NCBI GenBank assembly: GCA_022496805.1
Contig: CM040104.1
Coordinates: forward strand, 6,547,650 to 6,611,649
DNA: 64,000 nucleotides
Direction of reading: 5' to 3'
Source: Pohlia nutans
Lineage: Eukaryota; Streptophyta; Bryopsida; Bryales; Mniaceae
Positions 55,648-64,000 of this stretch are shown here, in pieces. Made by a program: the position numbers and the translations under genes. Position 1 is the stretch's first letter, and every line of letters begins with the position of its first letter. Below the pieces are notes generated by a model. The model saw nothing but the letters and a program-made list of their open reading frames with translations, did no database searches and was not told the DNA's origin.

Positions 55648-56006
55648 AGAGCATTTTCACCAATGACAACTATCTTCAAATTTCTTGCTAACAATTGAGG
55701 TCCCAATTTGACTTGAAAAGACTTTTGCCAACCATCGGGTGGTACCGTACTTCACTTTATGGTCCGGCACAAAATAATATAAATTTTCAAAAATTCTACC
55801 ATGTTGTTTCTACGTTGGTTAAGATCCAAGTGAACCCTTCGTGGAAATTACATGTACGCACTCAAAGTGCCACACCAGAAAGTGAGGTACGGTATATTGC
55901 TTGTGTATACCATCCAAACTCCTCATCTGGCAATTTTTAGGTCTAAGCTGATATAGAATATGAGGTTTTGAATTAGGGAAACCAACCTCATTGGTGGACA
56001 TGCTCT
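55648..56006. mobile_element. MITE with AGAGCAT...CACCAATG termini (359 bp)
   Basis: Left AGAGCATTTTCACCAATGA, right CATTGGTGGACATGCTCT (reverse complement AGAGCATGTCCACCAATG). The phrase TTGAGGTCCCAATTTGACTT is shared with sequence at 55610 and near 62560. Target duplication not clear, so the superfamily is unassigned. Confidence 0.65.
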
Positions 56007-56082
56007 AATTAATATTTTGCTTTCAGACTCCTTTTGGCTAGCAAAATTTAGGTTTACATTAGTATCCAAGGTTCAAAAATAG

Positions 56083-56395
56083 GGCTACATCAGTAAATTT
56101 AGGAAGGATAACCTTGATGTCAAAATGACATCAAATGACATATGTCACAATGATGTAGGGATTAGTACCATTTTGATGTCCATTTGATGTAAGCCTCATA
56201 TACATATGGTATAGGTCATTCTAATGTAAGGTTTAAATGTATCCTTTTCATGTGAAGTTAAAATCATTATGACTTGGGGCATGTTAAGTTTGCATCATTT
56301 TGACATCAAAATAGCACTAATCCCTCCACCACCGTCACATGTCATTTTGATGTCATTTTTTACATCAAAATGACCTTCCTAAGCTTACTGATGTA
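56083..56395. mobile_element. Foldback MITE with arms of about 95 bp
   Basis: Left from TACATCAGTAAATTTAGGAAGG, right ending CCTTCCTAAGCTTACTGATG; arms contain TTTGATGTCATTTTGATGT-like direct repeats and GGGATTAGT.C. Located about 280 bp downstream of the esterase stop codon. (The first word is 22 bases long in the genome; its diagnostic part is CATCAGTAAATTTAGG.). Confidence 0.8.
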
Positions 56396-56677
56396 CCTTA
56401 CCAGCCTCACCAGTGGGCTTGCTCTGACAAACCTTACTCTACCTAAACAATTCTGCACTGATCACGATTTCTCAAAGAGGCTAGAGGCACTGAAGGTTGT
56501 GATCAACTTTGCTTTCAGATCGAGTGGGTAGCAGCAACAGCAATCGCGTCACTGTGACTCTGAATTAGGGTTTTCGTTTCGGAATCCCCGTGCACATCAA
56601 CAATGAAGAACAATTCAGTGGATGATCCTACAGTTTGAGTGATCCGCTGCATCTTCAAGTCCTCGCAGTAATGTACG

Positions 56678-57779
56678 TCACTTTGCATAGGCCGCGGCAA
56701 TGCTGAGAAGATGATGATGAAGCTCTTTGGGAGCGGAGAGAAACGGACTATGATCCGACTCCAAATGCAGAACCATCGTCGGAGGATTCGCTGCGATGTA
56801 GCGATCTTGGAATTGGGGCTTCACCGCTTTGTCGAGCGACGTCCGAATGTAGACACGCGGGACGCTATAGAACCTCTCCTCCGTGAACGTGGTGGCGTCG
56901 TCGCTCATGATTGGAAGGCGTTTCAGTCGCTTCGACGCAAATTCAATGTCCTGGACCAGAAAGAAACCAAAAAAAACCAAAAACAGTCAACAAACCCTAA
57001 ACCTAAACCCTAAACCAGTTTTTTATAAGCGGGGATGGCAACAACTGTTATTCACTTCATCAATACAGCCGGCATTGAATCATTATATTCTTCTTCTCCT
57101 ACAATGCCAGCGTTCTATATGTCATAAGTTAATTTATGTTCATTCGCTTGATTCTCTTTGAAGTTCTGATGCACCGACGGAACCGACCTCGGAGGAGCAG
57201 CAATTGTAGTAAGCTTGCGTCACGATCTCCAAGGACGGCCAGCACGAGGTCGGGGGATTGTGTTCCCCCTTCCCGAAGTTGAACTGCGCGTCTCTCGACG
57301 TGTCGCGGAAGACTTCCTCGCCGACTTCGGATTGCGACATTCCGCTCGTGAGCATGGCGCCCGCCAAGTAGACTGTGGCGTAAATCTTATGTGAGTACCG
57401 TTCTGTGGCGCGTGATACGGTGGTGCCTCCCATACTGTGGCCCACGAGAATGACCTAAATGATGGATTTGGAAGGAGGTCAGTCAGATGGCTATGGCGTT
57501 GTAATCGGTATCAGTTGCAAGGAGGAGGGATTGAAGTTTTCGGACCTTCTGATCGGCGGGGAGAGAGTCGAGCAGTTCGTAGAGCGGCTGGCTGTAGTGG
57601 TCGAACGAGGTCACGTCGTCCGCGTCCACGGTACTGGCGCCCGCACTCACCAGGTCGATGGCTGTGGCGCCATGGCCTGCCTCCTGCAGCAGCTCGATGG
57701 TCTTGAACCAGCACCATGCCCCGTGCTGCGCCCCGTGCACGAGCACGAAAGAGCACTTCTGATTCTTCACATGATCCAT
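56678..57779 (-). CDS. MES-family alpha/beta-hydrolase (methylesterase-like), 3 exons, 257 aa
   Basis: Hydrolase of the plant methylesterase/hydroxynitrile-lyase family, whose members cleave methyl esters of hormones such as salicylate, jasmonate or auxin. Exons (minus): 57546-57779, 57188-57454, 56678-56950; GT/AG sites, all phase 0. Start ATG 57779 (MDHVKNQ) gives the normal family length of about 260; the frame is open upstream. Landmarks: FVLVHGAQHGAWCWFKT (oxyanion region), nucleophile Ser 85 in VILVGHSMGG, Asp 207 in SLDKA, and His 234 in ESDHSPF, so the triad is complete. No signal peptide, hence cytosolic. Substrate cannot be inferred. The second intron has CCTAAACCTAAACCCTAAACC-like telomere-type repeats near 56995-57016 and a stop follows quickly if that intron is retained. 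Confidence 0.92.
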
Positions 57780-58097
57780 GAGTTCTGAAGAATCAGTTGA
57801 TGAAGTCCACAATCTTAGGAAAACAATCACCTCATCCAGATCTAGAGGTAGCAGGCCGGGATTCAATTCAAGGTGACAGAGGAGAAAGTCAGAGAACTAG
57901 GTGGCCATTTGTAGATGTCACGGAACTCTTGTTCATCAAATGGAGTGCCACACCAAACTTACACTACAAGAAGAGGCGTCGTTTCTCACTGTAGAGGATC
58001 CTGTTCATTGTCGCTTTTCACTCTACACGCTTGTCCTACGTGACAAATCGCACTCACCAAGTCCAACCAAAAAATTGGTGAGTGCAAAGTGGCGCTA

Positions 58098-59732
58098 CAG
58101 TGTCTAGCAAAACTGAGTCAAGTTCTTGTAAATCAGAATACAGTTACTAATGTAGGAAAATTGGTGATAGATTTGCACAAATTACAACTTGTATAAGATA
58201 GTACTTTTAGTGAGCTAGAATTTGATGCAAAAGAAAATCCTTCTTACATTAATATGTACAAGAGAATTACATCAAAAGGAAACTGTGTCTCATGACTCAG
58301 TTTTGCATCCTCAATCAAAGAAACAATCTAATATTTTGTCCACTTGCCTTTGGCAGCTAAAAGAGCTTGGATTCGCCGTGGCATACTTTCATACAACTTC
58401 TTACACTCTTCTAATTCTATAGAAGCCCAACACTCTTCAATACGTTCCCACAATTCTAAAATTCCGTTTGGAGCGCTTTCATATTGGTTAAGTCGATGTT
58501 TTAGCCCTGCCCAAAGATGCTCAATTGGATTTAGGTCAGGAGATTGTGCAGGCCACTTAAGAACATCAAACTTTTGTAATTTTAGCCATTGGCTAACACT
58601 TTTTGCTGTATGTTTGGGATCATTGTCATGCTGAAAAATCAATTTTGAAGGATCAAGATCATATGCCATCACGGTGTACATCAAATCTCTCTGTAAGATT
58701 TCTTTGTACTGATGTTGATCCATTCTTCCTTCAATTCTACAAAACATGCCTGAGCCTTGGAATGTCATACAACCCCACAACATGATTGAACCACCACCAA
58801 ACTTTACAGTCTGTTTCACTTGTCTTAAATCATGAGACTGTTCATCGCGAATCCAACACCAACTGCGACCATCTGAGCAAAATCGATTTACCTTTGTCTC
58901 GTCAGAAAAGATGACGTGCTTCCAATCATCAATGGTCCAATGCTCATGCCGTCTAGCAAATTCAAGTCGATCCTTGATGTGCCTCTCGTTCAATTTTGGT
59001 TTCTTCTGCTTCACCTTTGATTTCAACCCCGCTGCACGTAAGACCCTTCTCACCGTATCAACACTTACAGTAACTTGACATTCCTCACGTACATACTTGG
59101 TAGCCTGTGTTGCTGTTTCAAACCCTCCTGACGTGACAGCTCTAATGCATGCTCTCTTCTGTGTATTTGTCAATGCTTGTGGTCTACCACTACTACTAGT
59201 AGGAATATCAGACAATCTCTTCCTTCTCAGTCTTGCAACATGACTTTGAGACACCTGCAATTCATTTGCTACATCCCTAGTGGACCTACCAGCTTGCAAC
59301 TTCACCAAAATGGAATTATCAAGATCTGTACGAGCACTTGCAGAAAGCTCCTCTAAGTACACCATGGTGTCTAATTAAAATCCACTCAAGATGTGTATGA
59401 AGCTCTGAATCAGTAGTGCAACATTGGAGTTCAATATACCCAAGCCAATTTGGGCTCATGAGTTTTCAATACATTTTTGGCATGCAAAACACATGTCTTG
59501 ACTCATGAGTTCTCAATGGCATGCAAAACTGAGTCATGGCATGTGTTTATATTAGGACAAATTTCTCTAATTATATCCCATGTATGTGTCAATGTAAACT
59601 TTATTAATAGTTCATGAACTCCATGATGTATCTCCTCTATCTTGAAAACCGTGATTTCATTTAATGAGTTGGTAGAAATTTGCATCCCAAGGTTCTCTTT
59701 CCAAGGTTCTGACTCACTTTTGCAAGACACTG
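58098..59732 (-). mobile_element. Intact Tc1/mariner element, 1635 bp, TSD TA
   Basis: Terminal inverted repeats CAGTGTCTAGCAAAACTGAG (58098) and CTCACTTTTGCAAGACACTG (ending 59732) match at 21 of 23 positions when extended to TGAGTCA. Flanked by TA at 58096-58097 and 59733-59734. The pre-insertion site can be read from sister MITEs (GTGGCG..TTTGAC). Carries one open transposase gene. Confidence 0.97.
58328..59365 (-). CDS. Tc1-type transposase (DD34E), 345 aa, intact
   Basis: Cut-and-paste transposase. ATG 59365 (MVYLEEL); the length is that of full Tc1 transposases. The N-terminal paired-like region has two helix-turn-helix units (about residues 15-50, STRDVANELQVSQSHVARLR, and about 65-120), with the GRP(Q) motif between. 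The catalytic domain has IFSDETKVNRF (first Asp), FQHDNDPKHTA (second Asp) and WPAQSPDLNPIEHLW (Glu), with 34 residues between the last two, i.e. DD34E. No stops or missing motifs. Plant mariner-like elements are normally DD39D, so this Tc1-type enzyme is unusual in a plant context and resembles fungal and animal elements. Encoded alone; elements of this type need no other gene. Confidence 0.96.
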   Translation of the reverse strand: MVYLEELSASARTDLDNSILVKLQAGRSTRDVANELQVSQSHVARLRRKRLSDIPTSSSGRPQALTNTQKRACIRAVTSGGFETATQATKYVREECQVTVSVDTVRRVLRAAGLKSKVKQKKPKLNERHIKDRLEFARRHEHWTIDDWKHVIFSDETKVNRFCSDGRSWCWIRDEQSHDLRQVKQTVKFGGGSIMLWGCMTFQGSGMFCRIEGRMDQHQYKEILQRDLMYTVMAYDLDPSKLIFQHDNDPKHTAKSVSQWLKLQKFDVLKWPAQSPDLNPIEHLWAGLKHRLNQYESAPNGILELWERIEECWASIELEECKKLYESMPRRIQALLAAKGKWTKY

Positions 59733-59780
59733 TATTTGACTCACAGGAGTGAAAAGCGACGCCTTCTCCTTGTAGTGTTA

Positions 59781-60699
59781 TTAGGCCCACTTTACATGAG
59801 GGCCATACCTAATTGTTGACTTGAACCCAATTGACAAGCCCTAGTTGGGTCAAAGATCATCACAACAAGCCAACCTTGAGCTCGAGGAGCAGCTCAAGGC
59901 TTCTACACTGTTGGATCCTCATCGGGCAACATTGGTGGAGTCAGACTAAGCTAGGAGTCGGGCCGTTGATGGAGATTGCCAATGGAGAAACCTCGAGCTA
60001 CTCTTGATGTCGAGGCTAGCTCGAGACTAGGGTCAATTATGATTCTACATATGGTTGTGATGTGTGAGGTTCAACAATGAGGGTGCATTTCAATTGTTGG
60101 AGCTCAAATTGTGAACCCAAAGACATTGGCTCAAATTGTGAACCCAAAGAAATTTGTCCTATGCAGACCGCGACATAAGATGAAGAGAAGTTCGGATCAC
60201 GTCCAAGTAGTGTAAAGCCCATCCGCCCAATTTTCCAAACTCGAGTGATTCTATTGGTTAAGATTTGTAAAGTTTGTATTGGGTCAACAATTAGACCCTA
60301 ATGTAAGGTCTATGGGCTTTAAGGTAAGAAACACCAAAATTTGTTTAAAGAAACAATTCAACAAATTTAGAAGCATTTTTTTCAAGACAGATTAATTTTA
60401 TAGAAGATTATTTAGCAATTGGAAATTATGATTTTACAAAAAAAGAAATTGAAATCTTGTAATTGCTACTAATTTTCAAAATAGAAGTCGTCTTGACCAT
60501 TTAAATTGTCCCATTCACTTGTCATAAAACCAATCCTTATAATATCTAAACTCAACCAACGACAATCAAAGTTGGAGACGATTTAAAAATACTTTATCAG
60601 ATAGAGTGAGAACAAGTTGGGAATGAGATTAAAGGACGGAATAACTTTACTGAAAGTTCAACCCTATTTTATGTTGTGGTCAATTTTGATATAAATTAA
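59781..60699. other. Spacer, no gene recognised
   Basis: GGCTCAAATTGTGAACCCAA occurs twice near 60100 and 60129. Nothing else supported. Confidence 0.4.
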
Positions 60700-61071
60700 T
60701 TAACCCTTAAACGTCAAAGTAAGCCCCATGGGCTTAGTTATGAGAGAATAATGAAAAAAAAAAAGTAGATTTTTTCAACCAAATTAAGCGTGGATTGGTG
60801 CGTTGGAAAGCTACTGAAAAAGCGATCTAGATTCCAAATTTGCGCCTCATTTGAGAAATTGTGGAATCATTGGTAAGCAATCAAAGTTATCAATATGAAC
60901 AAGATTTGAGGTCGGGGTAGTTGAGATGCCACAGTGCTACAATGCTGCAGTGCTACAGTGCTGGCCAGCAGTGCCCAGGAAAGCCGTTTTTCCATTTTTT
61001 TTTTCTCCCTCCGAAAATTTAAATGCCTTCCAGGCTGCCCCACCTAGGCCCTCTTGACGTTTAAGGGTTAA
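60700..61071. mobile_element. TTAA-type MITE with perfect 18-bp termini (372 bp)
   Basis: TTAACCCTTAAACGTCAA at 60700 and its exact reverse complement TTGACGTTTAAGGGTTAA ending 61071. Internal GCTACAGTGCTG-type short repeats near 60935-60965. Non-coding. The spacer to 61822 has only a left terminus, TTAACTCCTAAAGGACC at 61398, of another copy. Confidence 0.85.
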
Positions 61072-61822
61072 GTTTCGTCAAAAGGTGTCACATATAATCT
61101 TGTTATTACTTTAGGATGATATGGACCTCTCAAAATCAGACGTAGAAATTCAATTTTGATACCAGGTTGTCTAAATCTTACTTTCACGTACACTAGTTCA
61201 TAACTTCATCATGATCATAGGTTTGGTGGAACATTACTAGTGGTAAGTGGTTAAGATTAAGAATAAGAGCAAAAGAATAAAGAGAAAAAGAATTTAGCCA
61301 TTTGTAAACGTTAGAACTATTGTTCACCAATCTTAGTTCATAATCAATGTTATTTACAAAAAACAATAGTTAGCCAAGGTTGAACCCATTTAATGATTTA
61401 ACTCCTAAAGGACCGGGGGGTGTTGAACTTAGCTCTTGTTTTCTTGACTAGCTCTTGTAGCAAGCTCAATTGCTCATTGGTATGGGGTAATTTTGACGAT
61501 TGGCACCGTTGAAATTAAAGAAGACTTACGTAGCTTTTGTATGAAAAAAGGATCAACAAAATCGCACATATTTTGAGAAAATGCCACCGTTGAGAAGATT
61601 GATGGAACTCGTTCGGGGTATTTTGTACACATGCTGAAATCGGATTGTTCAACTATGAAGTGCTCCAAAAATTGCAATGAGGGCAATGATGATTTGTCAC
61701 TGCATTCATAACGTGGGTTGGTCTTAGTAATATTATTAGTTCTAGAATATTGAAACATATTCTATGCATATATTGAGAATATGCATAACTGTATGACAGA
61801 CATAGAAATCTATTAGAAGTCT

Positions 61823-64000
61823 TCAACGTGGTGTTGAACACTTTGTCAAGTGGTCGAGAAAGACAACCTTGGACATGTATGTGCCCAAGTTTTGTAGACC
61901 TTTCTCCTTGACACAAGCTAGTTGAAACAAACTCCAGTCACCATGCAATGCTGGAAGGAGTTGATTGCTATGAGGCCTAAAGCTTGCTTCCGGGAGGCAA
62001 CACATCATCCCCAACTGAAGCACTCGGATGATTTGTTGTTTCATCAAACCATCTAAATCAAAACCGTCTTTCTGTGTGTCATTTTTCTTAAAGAATGCAC
62101 CTCCGAGGGTCGCATTGATCACATCAAACAATTGCCCTCTCTCATGCATGTCCCACACCCATTTCAAATTCTTCCCACCTCTCACATCGTTGGTTTTCAG
62201 GGAGCGCCCACACACCATCTCCAATGCTATAACGCCAAAGCTGTAGACATCAGACTTCACAGTGGCAGCTTTATTGCCTCCGGATATCAACTCCGGAGCC
62301 ATGTAGGAAAAGTCCACTTCACCCATTTCACAGCTAGCAATAAGATTCAGGCCAAAGTTTGTTAGTTTGGAAGTCATTTGTTTGTTCAACATCAGAGCAC
62401 TAGGATTGATTTGTCAGTGCAAGATCCACATATCTTGGCATCTGCTATGAATATAGTCCATGGCTGCGGCTACTTCTTGTAGAATTTTGAACCTGAATCA
62501 ATAAAAAATTGCATTAGTAGCATTCCCATTCTTGACTATTATCCTCATGCTAAAAATTGAGGTCTCGATTAGACTTTTTGCTAGTCAAACTACGCCTAGC
62601 TCGTGTTTTGCTTCTAGACACTAGTCAGACTCCTCCAGACTAGCAAAATTCAGGTCCGGGCTAGTATCCGTAGTTCAGAAATAGAGATATGAATCTCACC
62701 AGTGGAAGTGCTCATAAAAGAGAGTAATTTCATTAAAAGGAGCTTTTGGAGGTAAGCAGCCAAAACCGTATGATTTGTTAGCAAAAGAAAATACAAATAT
62801 CAAAGACGAAGTAGTTTTAAACATGACAAAATCTAAAATATTCCTAGGATATTCCTAAATCTTGAATATTCCTAAATATAGGATCCACTACCGAAAAAGA
62901 ACATTGTTATTCACACTCTTTTTGACAACGTATCACAAAAGAAAGTTTTTCTTGACACTAAAGTGATTGAAAACTTGCGTCAAAAACATTCCTCTGAAAA
63001 ACTGTACTTTGACACTTCAGTGTCGAAAACAAGAAATTAAACTAATTTTGGGTATTGGTTGTAAAAAAACAGGAGAACACTGTCACTGACCTGGATGGCC
63101 ATGGCAGCATAGCAGCGTTGCCATCGGTGGGCTGCAGGTGGCTCTTTAGGGAGCCATTTTCCATGAACTCGTAGACTACGAAGAGCTCGTCATGCTCGTA
63201 ACACCAACCCAGCAACGGCACCAGGTTCCGGTGCCGCGACCGACTGATCACGTTCAGAACCTCGACGTGAAATTCTTCGCCTCTCGAGTTGGGAGCGAGC
63301 TTCATGATGGCGACGTCGTGGACCACACAGTTCTCGTTTTCAGGATCTAGAATCATGGAGCCTCTGTACACATCACTATAGCTTCCTTTGCCCAAGTATA
63401 GTCTGCAATTCCCGGTGGCATCCATGAGCTCCGCGTAACTGCACCTGCGGCACTCGCTAGGGCACTCGGCGTCTGCGTCGACGTGGCTTTCTCGAATCGA
63501 TGGCCACGTAACCGCGCCACCGGAGTCCCATCGTGAAGCCGGCAAGCGGACGCTCCAGTCGCCACGCATGGCCTGCATGAGACGAGTGGTGGGAGGCCGG
63601 AGCGATGGATTCAGAAGGATGCACAACATCCCCAAATGCAACAGCTTGATGTCGCGGTGCAAGATGCACTTCTCCCATCCGCCGTGCAGATACTCCAGAG
63701 CGGACGCGATTCCTTGCAGGATCTCGAACCTGGACGACCATGGTAGAGTGGGACGAGAATCTCCGTGCAAGTGCTGGTCCAAGCTTCCGTTGGCCATGAA
63801 CTCGTACACAAGAAGGAGCTCGTGTCGTTCGTGGCACCAGCCAAGCAGGGGCGCCAGGTTGCGGTGGCGAACGCGGCCAACACTCAGCACTTCGGCGAGG
63901 AATTCACGTTCACCCTGTCTCGAATGCTTCGCCATCCTCTTGATGGCCACCGTTTCATTCTCTGATTCCACGAGGATCGTTCCCTTGTACACGGAACCGA
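61823..64000 (-). pseudogene. Receptor-like tandem kinase gene, damaged and partial (runs off right edge)
   Basis: Two exons seen: 63091->64000 and 61823-62492, joined by a phase-2 GT/AG intron at PS|RFKILQEV. Kinase 1 has GSVYKG, VAIK, HRNLAPLLGW and ILHRDIK but then jumps straight to LLHLGMLC, the domain's end: the segment with DFG and APE is missing, in frame. A linker leads to kinase 2: LGKGSYSDVYRG, VAIMKL, HRNLVPLLGW, then in exon 2 DYIHSRC, a TGA at 62414-62416 exactly where the HRD arginine should be (CGA), NFG instead of DFG, APEL, and DVYSFGV. Sequence style (LPWSSRFEILQGIASALEYLHGGW trimmed) fits L-type lectin RLKs; the lectin and membrane parts would lie beyond the edge. Kinase 2 is dead even without the stop, because the catalytic Asp is Gln. 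Neofunctionalised pseudokinase is an alternative if the stop is a sequencing error. Confidence 0.8.

Larger units (their letters stand above)
57962..59777. mobile_element. CACTA-type MITE, copy 3, split by a Tc1 element (TSD TTA)
   Basis: Begins CACTACAAGAAGAGGCGTCG and ends GACGCCTTCTCCTTGTAGTG. TTA precedes (57959-57961) and follows (59778-59780). Removing the 1635-bp insert and one TA leaves about 179 bp collinear with copies at 28395 and 38301. Left part 57962-58097, right part 59733-59777. Confidence 0.93.

Noticed and set aside
56990..57016. Interstitial telomere
   Set aside because: Only three or four degenerate CCTAAAC units within an esterase intron; too short to claim a telomeric origin.

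Overview
The window is nuclear DNA from a land plant, probably a non-flowering lineage (bryophyte, lycophyte or fern). The evidence is a plant-type glutamate decarboxylase (GAD), a transketolase with a plastid-leader-like N-terminus, a MES-type methylesterase, an L-type-lectin-RLK-like tandem kinase, CCCTAAA-type motifs, and Copia, CACTA, PIF/Harbinger and Tc1 elements. The species cannot be named from sequence alone. I read every gene model by eye from codon frames and GT/AG splice sites; nothing was searched against a database.

Layout. 1-3406 (minus): an uninterrupted Ty1/Copia gag-pol running off the left edge, followed by a repetitive leader. 4.7-5.7 kb: a 103-bp satellite. 6-12 kb: two related genes of unknown function (A, short and intact; B, long and broken, with a coiled coil and a RING-H2 finger). 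Each lies behind a tandem CAGTCGG repeat and a TATA box. 12-16 kb: low-complexity and repetitive DNA. 16.5-18.3 kb: a single-exon divergent protein kinase behind the same repeat/TATA arrangement, with the repeat inverted. 19.4-27.3 kb: a decayed nine-exon gene of plant CACTA (En/Spm) type, with a 381-bp exon triplication and a zone of palindromic subterminal repeats. 27-32.8 kb: no recognisable gene; MITEs and tandem repeats. 32.8-39.9 kb (minus): complete 8-exon GAD. 44.3-53.8 kb (minus): transketolase of 8 core exons, plus two upstream exons that probably encode a plastid leader. The large intron between them holds a complete PIF/Harbinger element with a transposase, a trihelix/Myb-like gene and a SINE. 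56.7-57.8 kb (minus): MES-family esterase. 58.0-59.8 kb: an intact Tc1-type DD34E transposon inserted in a CACTA MITE. 61.8-64 kb (minus): a broken tandem-kinase receptor-like gene running off the right edge.

The host genes (GAD, transketolase, esterase) look functional. Much of the remaining sequence is mobile. At least five MITE groups occupy the introns, including an abundant group with TTAA-CCCCTAAA termini. Several non-host genes carry premature stops that are each one C-to-T or G-to-A change from a sense codon, as expected after methylation and deamination of silenced repeats. The least explained features are the CAGTCGG/TATA promoter modules with their unknown genes, the TTAA-flanked MITEs, and the intact Tc1-type element.
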